DNA of 64,000 bases. Origin: an uncultured Clostridia bacterium. GTDB taxonomy: Bacteria > Bacillota > Clostridia > Christensenellales > UBA1242. Where the stretch lies: the NCBI GenBank assembly GCA_934757865.1, contig CAKVLS010000003.1, positions 62,001-126,000 of the forward strand, given 5' to 3'. The translations under genes and the position numbers were made by a program. How positions within the stretch are numbered: the first letter of the stretch is position 1; each line of letters begins with the position of its first letter. Below, piece by piece: positions 26,886 through 36,428 of the stretch. The notes under the pieces were generated by a model. It did not search any database, was not told the origin of the DNA, and worked only from the letters and a program-made list of their open reading frames with translations.

Positions 26886-29800
26886 TTAATAATTACCAGA
26901 TTTCCATTCAGCATAGAAGGTAGTATTTTGGGTTATTGTTGTTACAATCTTGGTATAACTGTCAGTATTGTAGTTTACACATTTTGTTGTGTTCCATGAT
27001 ACTACTTTGAAATCATAAGTTAAACCGTAGCGATATTTTGCGGTTGATCTTACTTCTTCACTTTCTCTTCTTGATGCATCTAGTATAGATACAACTTTTG
27101 TTAGAGTAGTGCCATCTAATACAGAACCGCTAAGTACATATTTATCAGCAACACTTGTTGGAGCACTTGCTTGTTTTCCATCATTTATCCAATGATTTGG
27201 TCTAGCCCAGTTGGTAACAAATGATAGTTTTACATAAGAAAGTGTTTGATATTCCCATGTAGCATCAAATGTCATATTTTGGCTAGGCATAACGCTAGGT
27301 GTAGATACTGTAATATCGCTAGATAGTTTGTATCCGCCGAAAATATATGCTTCTATGTAGTTAGGAATGCTGTCGTTATAAACGGTATTTTCATAACTAT
27401 TTTGTGTAGGAACATCATAGCTTGCGCCTTGATACTCAGTTATAACTTTTGTAGCCTTGTCGCCAAAGCTTGAAGTAAATGTTAATGTATATTTGTTTCT
27501 CACATAAACATTTAGGTCATTAGAAGGCATTGTTGTTGGTAAAGTCTCGTACATATTAACGAAATCTTTATCCTCATACCATAGTGTGTCATCTTTGTGA
27601 CTAACTAGTGACAAGATATCGATAGGTGTACCATCTACATAGTAGCCTAGGTACAATTCTTTATCTCCGTCATAGATTGCTAGCTTTCTTTGATATGTTC
27701 TAGATACTTCGGTGTATTTTGCATATACTGTGATATCTTCGTTACCCATTACTTCTAGGGCGAATTTGTCACCATATACAACCTCACCGTCAACTATCTC
27801 TCCATAGTACCAGCCGTCAAATGTATATACAATAGTAACGCCAAGTTCTTCGTTATGAACGACAACCTCATCATCTCTTGTAGGGATGTTAGCTGAGATA
27901 TCATAACTATTAAATGTACTATAAGAAGTAGTCTTATTAAGAATATTGTCTACGAAATTGATTGTATGTTTTGTGTAGCTTTCTTTTAGAGTCCACTTAG
28001 CATAGAAGGTAATATCGCTATCTTCTTGCATCAAGAAGTCCCCAGTAAGAGGTGTATCTGTTAGGTTTGCATTTCTGCACCAGCCTAAGAACTCATAAAT
28101 GTCTAAGCTGCTCTCTGTCTCAATTTCTTTAGTTGGAGTAGGAAGAGTAATGCTTCTACCTTTTTGAATCATCTTGTTTTGAACTTCGCTTCCGCCGTTC
28201 TCAACAAATTTTATAATCAAGCTGCCATCGTCCCAACGACCAAATGCAGTAGCATCAAGTTTGCTTATCTCATTAGCTACGCCTTGAGTGTTTGAGATAT
28301 TAGCGAAGTTTACATTAGCGTTAGCGTAGATATATACGCCAGATACTGCTTCTAGTGTTATGTTGTTAACACTTAGAGCACTTATTGTATCGCCTGTTGT
28401 AGAAACTGTTACGCCAGTCTTGTTGTCGCTAGAATAGCCTTTCATCATATCCATAAGCGATAGTTGCCTTAGGTCTATACCTATGTTGTATGTTCTGTTA
28501 TTGCCGCTAGCAACATATACATAATCTTTCAAAATGTTCTCTGCTTTTCTAGGCCCGTCAATGTACTTGATATCTGCAGAAAGTATAGATGCTAGAGTGT
28601 TCTTAGATATGTTAGTTATATCTGATATGATGTTAACAAGGTTTGCGTTAATTTCTGAAAGTTTGTATTTAGATTTTAGTTCGTTGCCAGTTCTACTAAT
28701 GTATAGTATTGGCTCGCCCTCTAATCTGTCTGTGATATATATTGTTGTATATATCTTCTTAGTTCCGTTAAGTACAGCAATCTTAGGAATATCAAGATAT
28801 GCTTTTGCCTCAAATGGAATACCGTTTTTCTTAGTTGTGTCAAGGTCAAGGTTTAGAGTGAAAGGAATAGCTTTGTCAATAGGTATACCGATTATTTCGG
28901 CTCTAACTTTGAACTCGCCACTTAGGTATGCTTTGTATACTTTGTTGTCAGTAGTAGTCTTTTGCGCGGTCTTGTCAAAAGCGCTAACAAACTTGCCGAT
29001 AGAAGTCATATCCATGTAACTTTCTTGTGGATTAACCTCGAAGCTATCTGTTAGGTCTACTGTCATGTCAAAGTCAAGTAGCATATCGTTAGGAAGTTTT
29101 AAGTTAGAGATAACCATAGTCAAACGATTATTTTCGTCTAGTTTGACCTTAATCATAATCTCTTCCTCAAAGCTTGGAACTAGAGAAGAGATATCGATAC
29201 CAATATCAAGACTGCTGTCGCTGTTTAGTCTCAAAGTCTTAAGTAGAGGTATGTAGTCTTGTAGGTTATCAAATAGTTTAGACATATCAGGAGCATTGAA
29301 TAGTAAGTTGCCCATAGTGTCGAACTTAATCATATCAAATACTTCTAGTATCTTACCGCTAAAGCTCAAGTCACTTAGATAGTTAGTTACGATACTCTTT
29401 AGGGTGCTAATAAGTTCGCTGTTACTTTGTTTACTAAATTTTGCTCTTAGTCCGTTGTAATCAATGTAGATAAAGTTGCTATCAAAGTGAGCTGTAACTC
29501 TGTGGTCATAGCCTGCTAGATACTCGTTGTATAGTGAGCCGTAACCTGTTACATTTAGGTAACCTGTGAATAAGTTTTTATCCTTTGTAGTGTCAAATCT
29601 CATATTGTCGTAGGTTAGAGAAATTTTGTCTTCTTTTCCGTCAACAGTAACTTTTGTTCCGTCACTGTTTAGCTTACACAATGTTGCCTTGCCGCTCAAA
29701 ATATATTGGTCGGTTGTCTCATCTTTTGAAGCATTGATTAGTCTCTCTACTTCGTCAAAGTAATTAGCAAATGTTCTATATGTTGCATAATCGTTATCGT

Positions 29801-32279
29801 TAGGAAGAGTAACTATTGCATCGCTGCCAAAGCTAAAGTTGTCTACACATGCCTTGTCTCCATAAGTGATGCGAGATAAATACAACTTGCCGTCTATAGT
29901 CTTGGTGTCTATTGTTATGGTGTTTCCGCTAATCTCAAGGATAAGTGAACCATCAACAACTCTTAGGCTAGAAATGTTAACATTTTCTAGGCTTGGGTTA
30001 GATGACATATTTTCAGCTTTTGATATTAGAGAGTTGATAATTTCATCAACATTTATATCTAGGCCAAACTTAGAGTTTAGATATTCTGCAAGCTCATATC
30101 TTTCATCATAACTTGCTTTTAGATATACATCTTTTACCTTAGCATAAATTGTCTTGTTGTAGTAAATAACATTGATATCTTGGCCAAATACATTAGTGTT
30201 TAGTTCAGCAACCAAGGTGTTGTTTATGTAGTTTAGTTTGAAGCTTCCGGTGTACTCTGTGCCTTTTATGTCAAGGGCAATATTGCCACCGATAGCCCTA
30301 GTCTTAACAGAATTTGCAAAAGCTCTAATTGTATCTTTTAGGTCTGCAAAAGTTAAGTAATCTTTGTTTGTGTTGCTATCAAGAACTACTGCACCATATT
30401 CTGTAAGTTTGATAGCTATATCAAACTCGCTATTTGTTACATTTATTTTTGAGATATAATCTCTGTTGGTATGGATAGCTATTGTAGTTCCGTCTATATC
30501 AATCTCTAAACCGTTATTTATTGATTTTAGGCTTCTTATCATTGATATATCAAATTTTGTATTAGCAAGAACATTTTTGATCTTAGGGAGTTTAATGTCT
30601 TTGCCAAGAATTTCGTTTACGAAAGCTAGTATGTCGTCTTTTTCGTCAAGTGACATTTTGAAGTTAACGTCATCAAAAGTCACATAAGCTGTAGTATCTT
30701 TAGTAATAATAGATATTGTTTTGCCAAGAGCAGTAACTTTGATATTGCCTAGTACATATCCGTCATCTCTTACGCCAAAGTCAACTTTTAGCTTGTTTCC
30801 GGCGATTGTTGCCTCTAAGCTACCGCTAGCTCCGTGAGTACCGATAGTGTGAGTCAACTTTTTAACTATGGTCATTATATCTGCAAGGTCGCAGAAGTTG
30901 TTAGTATCAATTTCAAAGTCAACTTTTTCAAGTGAGATATTGCCAAAAACTACTTCATAATCTTGATATGTGGCTTTAATCTCTACAATGTTGTCATTCT
31001 TAAAAGTGATAACAACATTTATATCTCCGTCAATGTATGAGATATGGTCGTCTGCTATCTCTAGATTGTTTAGTTTATCAAGGATATCTTTTAGTTTAAT
31101 ATCTTTGCTAGAATCTTTTAGAGAAGTTACTATATCATTTAGCTTAGTCTCAAGGTTTACTATTACGCTTGGGTCATAGCTGTTTATTACATCTTTTAGG
31201 TCAGTTTGAGCAAAGTCTTTAATATTCTTTAACTCGTCTATAGTTGACATTACTTTGATATTGCCAAAAGTAGTAAATATGCTGTTATCTTTGTATCCAA
31301 AGGTTAATCCGTTATAATCTGTTGTAACTTTTGCTTTTATGTCACTTGCAAAGTCAGCTAATATGTTTGCGTTAATATTTTGTCCTGCGATGTTAAGGCT
31401 TGCATCTAGGGCAACAAATCCGTTTTTCTTTATTTCATTTAGTTGATTGAAAACTCTTGTTACATTGTCGATATTAACAAAAGTTTTATCAGGCTTTTCG
31501 ATATCTACTGTTTTGCCAAGGTCAAGAGCAATATTTGCTGATATTATATACCCTTGTATCTCGGCATCTTTTACGCTGATGCTTACTGGTACATAACGAG
31601 TATCTTGACCATCTGCTTTAACTATACGGCATACAATGTTAGCTTTTATCCCCATAAACTCAAGAGACATATTAAGCATTGTTTTGTCGTCATTTTCGGT
31701 TTCTTTGTACTCGCCCATATATCCAAGTAAACTTGTTGGGTCAAAGTCATCTCCGCCAAGCGATGGAATCCTAGCTCCAAATAGTTCTAGAGCAGAGTTT
31801 ATAGCAGTCATAAGGTTGTCTGTGTTAAGACAGAAGTTACCGCCAAGAGCTTCTACATATACATTTTTGTTTTTGTAAGTTATGGCAATTTTTTCTTGTC
31901 TTAAAATATCTTTTGACTCACTCTCGCCGTTTATTGTTCTTTTATAAAAAGCAAGGTCGATATCTCCGCTGGCTTCAATGTTAGAGAAGTTTTCGCCTAG
32001 ACTAAGTTCTAGCGCCAAACTCAAATCAACATTTTGGTCAGGGTTATCTTTTACTTTTAGACTTGCGTCTAGTTTTATTCCCGCACTTTGCATATCCATA
32101 AACTCAGTGACCATATCCATCAAATGGTTATCGTCAGTGGCGATTATGTTTCCGCTGGGGTTTCCGTTATTGATGTTTGCACTGCTGTTTTGCGAAACGA
32201 GCACAACGCCGGTTGCTGTGGCGAGGGTAATAGCTAGGTAGCAAAGAAAAAATCTCACGCCTTTAAGAAACTTTTTCAT
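26886..32279 (-). CDS. Giant secreted repeat protein with InlB repeats
   Basis: A 1797-residue extracytoplasmic protein. A signal peptide or anchor is at residues 8-28. Six divergent copies of a beta-rich domain start near residues 50, 263, 460, 641, 830 and 1085; each opens with a helix following a D-L/I-x-x-x-V/F motif, then strand pairs such as ALDASLNIAGQNIN and a closing V-T-F-x-D-V/N-x-x-K segment. The folding impression is of LolA/LppX-like lipid-binding modules, but this is only an impression. From about 1350 to the end come four to five InlB B-type repeats (YEFLGWC, YTFDGWYYG, ending FYAEW). No LPXTG or other C-terminal anchor is present. It has an AGGAGA ribosome site. Confidence 0.8.
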   Translation of the reverse strand: MKKFLKGVRFFLCYLAITLATATGVVLVSQNSSANINNGNPSGNIIATDDNHLMDMVTEFMDMQSAGIKLDASLKVKDNPDQNVDLSLALELSLGENFSNIEASGDIDLAFYKRTINGESESKDILRQEKIAITYKNKNVYVEALGGNFCLNTDNLMTAINSALELFGARIPSLGGDDFDPTSLLGYMGEYKETENDDKTMLNMSLEFMGIKANIVCRIVKADGQDTRYVPVSISVKDAEIQGYIISANIALDLGKTVDIEKPDKTFVNIDNVTRVFNQLNEIKKNGFVALDASLNIAGQNINANILADFASDIKAKVTTDYNGLTFGYKDNSIFTTFGNIKVMSTIDELKNIKDFAQTDLKDVINSYDPSVIVNLETKLNDIVTSLKDSSKDIKLKDILDKLNNLEIADDHISYIDGDINVVITFKNDNIVEIKATYQDYEVVFGNISLEKVDFEIDTNNFCDLADIMTIVKKLTHTIGTHGASGSLEATIAGNKLKVDFGVRDDGYVLGNIKVTALGKTISIITKDTTAYVTFDDVNFKMSLDEKDDILAFVNEILGKDIKLPKIKNVLANTKFDISMIRSLKSINNGLEIDIDGTTIAIHTNRDYISKINVTNSEFDIAIKLTEYGAVVLDSNTNKDYLTFADLKDTIRAFANSVKTRAIGGNIALDIKGTEYTGSFKLNYINNTLVAELNTNVFGQDINVIYYNKTIYAKVKDVYLKASYDERYELAEYLNSKFGLDINVDEIINSLISKAENMSSNPSLENVNISSLRVVDGSLILEISGNTITIDTKTIDGKLYLSRITYGDKACVDNFSFGSDAIVTLPNDNDYATYRTFANYFDEVERLINASKDETTDQYILSGKATLCKLNSDGTKVTVDGKEDKISLTYDNMRFDTTKDKNLFTGYLNVTGYGSLYNEYLAGYDHRVTAHFDSNFIYIDYNGLRAKFSKQSNSELISTLKSIVTNYLSDLSFSGKILEVFDMIKFDTMGNLLFNAPDMSKLFDNLQDYIPLLKTLRLNSDSSLDIGIDISSLVPSFEEEIMIKVKLDENNRLTMVISNLKLPNDMLLDFDMTVDLTDSFEVNPQESYMDMTSIGKFVSAFDKTAQKTTTDNKVYKAYLSGEFKVRAEIIGIPIDKAIPFTLNLDLDTTKKNGIPFEAKAYLDIPKIAVLNGTKKIYTTIYITDRLEGEPILYISRTGNELKSKYKLSEINANLVNIISDITNISKNTLASILSADIKYIDGPRKAENILKDYVYVASGNNRTYNIGIDLRQLSLMDMMKGYSSDNKTGVTVSTTGDTISALSVNNITLEAVSGVYIYANANVNFANISNTQGVANEISKLDATAFGRWDDGSLIIKFVENGGSEVQNKMIQKGRSITLPTPTKEIETESSLDIYEFLGWCRNANLTDTPLTGDFLMQEDSDITFYAKWTLKESYTKHTINFVDNILNKTTSYSTFNSYDISANIPTRDDEVVVHNEELGVTIVYTFDGWYYGEIVDGEVVYGDKFALEVMGNEDITVYAKYTEVSRTYQRKLAIYDGDKELYLGYYVDGTPIDILSLVSHKDDTLWYEDKDFVNMYETLPTTMPSNDLNVYVRNKYTLTFTSSFGDKATKVITEYQGASYDVPTQNSYENTVYNDSIPNYIEAYIFGGYKLSSDITVSTPSVMPSQNMTFDATWEYQTLSYVKLSFVTNWARPNHWINDGKQASAPTSVADKYVLSGSVLDGTTLTKVVSILDASRRESEEVRSTAKYRYGLTYDFKVVSWNTTKCVNYNTDSYTKIVTTITQNTTFYAEWKSGNY

Positions 32280-32425
32280 ATTTTTCCTATCTCCTATATT
32301 TTTTGAACATTGCTAACTTATAGCCTAGAGAGAATATTTGCTAGCAACGATGATCTTAAATTTATAATGCCGTTGTTTACAACTATTTAGCTGTTGTAAT
32401 TATTTTTTGTTTAAGCTTTTTGCTT

Positions 32426-33520
32426 TTAAGCTGGGATCGTGTAATCCCCGTTGTAATAAAAGTTTTGATGTAAAGTACCTGTACATTTAGGTGAAAGTGA
32501 ACCATACTTAACGCTGTATTTCTCAAAAATGTCTAGGCAGTCAAACATAACTTTTCCGTCTAGCATGATAAGGCTGACGTCAAGAGTTACTGATGTAAAA
32601 CTTGGATAGTCGCTTAAAGAACTTACAGTTTTCATTTGTTTAACATAGTTAAGAACTGAAGCTCCTGGGTGAAGAGTCAATCTAAAACAGTATTTGTTTA
32701 TACCATTTTGATTAACTACTTTGAAGTCTGAGCAGTCAAGTATTGTCTTTTGAGAAACTATATATGCAATAGGGCTTTCTGGAAGCGCTCCCATAGCATC
32801 AACATATTTTTGTCTGTTCCACTTTTCTGTTTTACCGCTATAATCAGTGTTGTAGATAAATCCTACTTTGTTACCATTAGAGCAATCAAAAGGACAATCT
32901 AGAGTAGAGCCAAGTGAAGCTCTGCCAAGAAGTTTGCCTTTTACATGAGTTATGTGGGTGTCTTCGTTATTCTCGTCATACTCAGCAGGCTTATAGATAT
33001 ATCTATCAGCAACCGCTACCATACCATCACTTATCTGTTCTATATAACAGTTTTCACCATCAAAAGTCTTTCTTGCGTAAACTGTTTGGGTAACGATAGT
33101 GCTAACTAGTCCGTTACTGATAAGGTCGTATGATCTTGCTCCCTTGAAGTTTTGTTCTGCGGCAATAAATGATTTCCATGCATCATTTTTGCTAGGGGTA
33201 CGGCTAGCATACTGAGTAGCTATTGAGTCGTTGCCCGCTCTTAACTCTTCTTCTGAGAATAAGCTATAATCTGTTTGCGGACCACCTATAAAGTTTGCTA
33301 CAAACCAGTTGCCGGCAAACACGCCAGAGCTTATACCCATAACAAAAAGTACAATAAGTGATGCAAGTGACTTGGTGCTAAACTTTTTCTTGCGTTTTTG
33401 ATACATAGTCCTTTGGCGGGGCTTGACCTTTTTTGGTTTAGCTTGCTTTGCCACTTTGTTTTGTGATTTGACTATATTGTTAGGAACTTCTCTTTTAACA
33501 ATTTGTTTTTTCTTTGGCAT
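32426..33520 (-). CDS. Anchored extracytoplasmic protein, unknown function
   Basis: A 364-residue protein with a very basic N-terminus of about 48 residues, one membrane helix (about 50-72), and a large soluble domain outside. The soluble part has paired Cys residues (CPFDC among them) that may form disulfides. No family is recognised. The ATG at 33520 is preferred because AAGGA is placed 10 nt upstream; a TTG at 33556 is an alternative. The start lies inside the RAYT-like gene, whose stop is 26 bp further on, so the two are probably translationally coupled. It is followed by the giant repeat protein gene after 147 bp. Confidence 0.7.
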   Translation of the reverse strand: MPKKKQIVKREVPNNIVKSQNKVAKQAKPKKVKPRQRTMYQKRKKKFSTKSLASLIVLFVMGISSGVFAGNWFVANFIGGPQTDYSLFSEEELRAGNDSIATQYASRTPSKNDAWKSFIAAEQNFKGARSYDLISNGLVSTIVTQTVYARKTFDGENCYIEQISDGMVAVADRYIYKPAEYDENNEDTHITHVKGKLLGRASLGSTLDCPFDCSNGNKVGFIYNTDYSGKTEKWNRQKYVDAMGALPESPIAYIVSQKTILDCSDFKVVNQNGINKYCFRLTLHPGASVLNYVKQMKTVSSLSDYPSFTSVTLDVSLIMLDGKVMFDCLDIFEKYSVKYGSLSPKCTGTLHQNFYYNGDYTIPA

Positions 33521-34256
33521 CTTTTTTAGATTCCTTTTCGTTGCCTTTTTTGCCAAGTTCCCATAAATATCTTAGTGGTATAGTTGTTACACGGCTGATC
33601 TGTCTAGCAGATGCTTTTGTGATAGCAACAATGTTAGATATTAGTTTGTTAAGTTTATTCTTTGATAAATCTTTGACTTCTTTTCCGTCAAGTTTATATG
33701 TGTCTTGAATATATTGTCCTAGCTCGTTGTCAGTTAGCTTCTTTTGTAAAGATTCTGTAGACATGTTATTTTTGTCCTTAGAAAATTTATAAAACTCTTC
33801 GCTGCTTCCAAATCTTTCTAGAATAAAATCTTTATCAATAAACTCATCTTCAAAATATTTTTTGAAACTGCAATATTTTGTTGGTTGAAGGTTGTTAAGC
33901 TCGTGAACTCTCAAAATAAGAGAAACGACCTCATCATAATTTTGGGCTGGAGTAGTGCTGGCTCTATCGCCAAAAACTTTGCCTGTTCTTCTGTAAGTAA
34001 GGTTGTACTTTTTTGCAAACTTAACACAAATCTTACGAAGAAGAATATCAATGTTCATTTTGATGTCAAAAGCCACAAGATAAAAAGCTTTATCTTTTAG
34101 ATTATAAGCCAAAAGCTCAAAAGAATCTTTTTTGATTTCGTTAATGTAATGCAAAAAGTTTAGCTTGTCTTGATTAGAAAAAACTACGCCGTCTTTTGCA
34201 TTAAAGCAAATCGCATAACTATTGATGATACTTAATTCTCTTGCTTTTCTTGCCAT
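33495..34256 (-). CDS. RAYT-like (REP-associated transposase) protein without HUH histidines
   Basis: A 253-residue protein with the layout of the Y1/RAYT transposase family: MARKARE opening, FLHYINEI near 34-41, ELLAYNLK at 47-54, a Y-x-x-x-Y-x-R-R-x-G-K-V-F-x-D-R block at 84-98, and LRVHELN at 115-121 in place of Y-I-H-x-N-P. The catalytic H-x-H expected just after the LLAYNLK segment reads A57-F58-Y59, so both metal-binding His are lost. A C-terminal helix-turn-helix like that of other RAYTs is seen near 205-233. It is likely a domesticated, catalytically dead DNA-binding protein. It overlaps the next gene by 26 bp. The ATG has AAAAGGAG. Confidence 0.68.
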   Translation of the reverse strand: MARKARELSIINSYAICFNAKDGVVFSNQDKLNFLHYINEIKKDSFELLAYNLKDKAFYLVAFDIKMNIDILLRKICVKFAKKYNLTYRRTGKVFGDRASTTPAQNYDEVVSLILRVHELNNLQPTKYCSFKKYFEDEFIDKDFILERFGSSEEFYKFSKDKNNMSTESLQKKLTDNELGQYIQDTYKLDGKEVKDLSKNKLNKLISNIVAITKASARQISRVTTIPLRYLWELGKKGNEKESKKDAKEKTNC

Positions 34257-34426
34257 CTTTTTTACACTCCTTTTCCATTATTCAGCCTCATCGACTGAGT
34301 CTAGTATAATATTGCTATATTAACTAAATATTAACTTTACGAAATATTTTACCAATATTAGTAATATTATATATTATATTTCTGCTAGCATTATAACCCA
34401 AAGTTACAAAAAAATCAAACAAATGT

Positions 34427-34906
34427 ATGTCCCTTTTGTTCTATGTCTCAAAGACTTTTTTAGATTTTTTCGCCTTTGGTCAAAAAATCAATAGAGCAGA
34501 ACTCCTACTGAACAGTGCCTTTTACCATTTTTTTGAGATTGTTAGTAAGCTCTCAAGCTTGCTTTTTTATAATTTTTGCCTGATGCTATGGACTGATATG
34601 ACCGCCGACATAAGCAGGTAAGCTCTTCAAAAACTTGTCACTAGCTACCAAGCACAAGACATCTATAAGCTGCTGGCAGCAGCGACCCTTATCAAAAACG
34701 CCTCACAAGACCAGTCGTTCGGTAAATGGCTACACTCCGCATAAATAAAGGACTATACAATATAGACCGACCGTTCGTATGGCGAAATACAACTTGAAAA
34801 GCTTAAAAATTATGCATTTTCTGTTACTAAAAATCCGCTTTTGCAGAGGCAAATTATTCTTACTCTTTTCAACCGCGGTGTAGAGCTGTTTGATTATCCC
34901 CAATAG
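34427..34906 (+). pseudogene. Decayed gene with three in-frame stops
   Basis: One reading frame stays protein-like across three internal stops: TAA at 34619-34621, TAA at 34742-34744 and TAG at 34763-34765, ending at TAG 34904-34906. The segments read ALQKLVTSYQAQDIYKLLAA, SFGKWLHSA, and TKNPLLQRQIILTLFNRGVE. Length and helical character suggest a soluble protein, but no family is recognised. The first part (34427-34580) may be spurious. Because all stops lie in the same frame, decay seems recent and driven by point mutation. Confidence 0.5.
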
Positions 34907-35290
34907 TTATCACTACAAGACCACTTGGTCGGGTAGCGGTAGCTGTGTTTGAGTATTAGCGGCTGCGGAGAGTTGCCTTACTTAGGACAATACCCTCAAT
35001 TAAAAAGCTCAAAATAAAATTGAAACAAAAAATTTCGGATTTTTGAGATTTTGAGTAATTTCTAAAATTTGTTAATTTTGTGAGTTTTTATTTTTTTTAG
35101 GTATAGGCTGATGAGATTTTTTGTCTACTTATTGGTAGGTTTTATTATTTCGAAGGTTATTTTTTATGCGTTGTTTTTTTGGGGTAGATTTGCAAGAGTT
35201 TTATAAGGCTGTTAATTTGTTAGGTGTTAGAGGTATTTGCTAATGCTTTTGCTGCTTACAAAAAATATGTTATATAATATTAAAAAATAT

Positions 35291-35319
35291 TTGTTAATAT
35301 ATTTAGTAAATGGTATAAT
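35291..35319 (+). promoter_or_regulatory. Promoter for the 35346 gene
   Basis: TTGTTA at 35291-35296 and TATAAT at 35314-35319 with a 17 bp spacer. Confidence 0.75.
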
Positions 35320-35345
35320 GTGCATATAAAAAGGATTTGAGAAAA

Positions 35346-35825
35346 ATGAAAAATTTTAAGAAAAAACTAAACTTCAATTTGATATTTGGTATTGTGCTTG
35401 CAGTACTTTTTGTTGCTAGCATACCAACACTTATAGTCGCTGCTGGTCGTATGAGCAACCCAGGGTTTAAGGTTCTATTTATCTTTTCGATAGTTTTTCT
35501 TGTTGGCGGGTTTTATGGTATGCCTTTTGTTTGGATTAACTACGGAACTTTAAGAAGATGCCAAAATATTTTGACCTTAGCAAGTCAAGGTATTACTGAC
35601 TATCCAACTATTGCCGAAAAGTTAGGCACTAACGAAAAAGAAGTTGTTGAGCTTACAAGAAAGCTTGTACTTGGCGGATATATTTCTGCAGACCTTATTG
35701 GTCAAACTCCAAGCATGCCAAAGAAAGAAAAAGCAAAAGTTTCTATCACATGCAAGAGCTGTGGCGCTAGCTACTTAAAGACTAGCGAAGAAGACAACTG
35801 CCCATACTGTGGTAAATACAACTAA
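35346..35825 (+). CDS. Membrane protein with winged-helix-like segment and zinc ribbon
   Basis: A 159-residue protein: two membrane helices (about residues 10-32 and 42-65), a helical segment resembling a winged-helix or PCI-like motif (DYPTIAEKLGTNEKEVVELT), and a C-terminal zinc ribbon with CKSCGA and CPYCG. The ATG at 35346 is preferred over a TTG nine bases earlier because AAGGA is then 10 nt away. It is co-transcribed with the DUF805 gene 12 bp downstream. Function is unknown. Confidence 0.7.
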   Translation: MKNFKKKLNFNLIFGIVLAVLFVASIPTLIVAAGRMSNPGFKVLFIFSIVFLVGGFYGMPFVWINYGTLRRCQNILTLASQGITDYPTIAEKLGTNEKEVVELTRKLVLGGYISADLIGQTPSMPKKEKAKVSITCKSCGASYLKTSEEDNCPYCGKYN

Positions 35826-35837
35826 AGGAAGAAGATA

Positions 35838-36323
35838 ATGAATTGTCCAAAATGCGGAGCTGCGTTAGAAGATGTTAATAACCCATGTCCTAACTGTGGC
35901 AAAAAGATGACCCAAAGAGAAATAAAAATAGAAAAGATGCTAAGCAAAAAGCGTAACGAAAACAAAAAGCACAAAGTAACATTTTTTAGTGATGTAGCTA
36001 AGGCTTACGGTAACTTTTGGCTTAGGATATTTGATGTTAAGACTATGGATACAATAAAAAACTTTTGGTATCCGGCAATGGTAAACTTTATAATAGCAGT
36101 TGTGCTAATTATAGTCTATCACTGGGTAGGTATAACATTCTTAGCATGTACTGCCATACCTCTTATTACCAATATGATAAGGCGTATCAAAGATAGCGGC
36201 AGAAATTGGTATTACATTTTCTTAGCTTTCTTACCGGGAGCAGGACCAGTGCTACTTGTTATATTGTTATGTTTGCCATCATATTACAAGGTAAAAGAGA
36301 AAAATGCGCAAACGAAAAAGTAG
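35838..36323 (+). CDS. Zinc-ribbon DUF805 membrane protein
   Basis: A 161-residue protein. A zinc ribbon opens it (CPKCGA at 3-8, CPNCGKK at 17-23). After a basic linker come membrane helices with the DUF805 hallmark R-R-I-K-D-S-G-R-N-W followed by a hydrophobic hairpin. DUF805 proteins are small inner-membrane proteins of unknown role. The fusion to a zinc ribbon pairs with the ribbon in the upstream gene. AAAGGAAG precedes the ATG. Confidence 0.78.
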   Translation: MNCPKCGAALEDVNNPCPNCGKKMTQREIKIEKMLSKKRNENKKHKVTFFSDVAKAYGNFWLRIFDVKTMDTIKNFWYPAMVNFIIAVVLIIVYHWVGITFLACTAIPLITNMIRRIKDSGRNWYYIFLAFLPGAGPVLLVILLCLPSYYKVKEKNAQTKK

Positions 36324-36428
36324 TAAAAACATATACTAAAAATGAAGTAAAAAATTGCAAAAGTTTTTACTAAAAAAGATACATAAAAAATAGGACAAAA
36401 AGCCTATAAAAATTTTAAGGAGAAAACA

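Larger units (their letters stand above)
34257..35345. other. Long gene-poor region with pseudogene debris
   Basis: 1.09 kb with no intact gene. It holds the upstream signals of the RAYT-like gene (34257-34330), a decayed coding frame to 34906, a short protein-like tail (LSISGCGELPYLGQYPQ) around 34950-35015, then AT-rich DNA with the promoter of the next gene at 35291-35319. Confidence 0.65.

Noticed and set aside
28534..29019. 161-codon open frame opposite the giant repeat gene
   Set aside because: It is a shadow of the long minus-strand gene, rich in Ser and Ile from antisense codons, with no ribosome site.
33521..33556. TTG start giving the anchored protein 12 extra residues
   Set aside because: The ATG at 33520 has AAGGA at workable spacing, while the TTG lacks a site.
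34619..34765. Stop-codon recoding or an alternative genetic code
   Set aside because: TAA, TAG and TGA end intact genes throughout the window, and Trp is TGG in all conserved proteins. Pseudogenisation is simpler.
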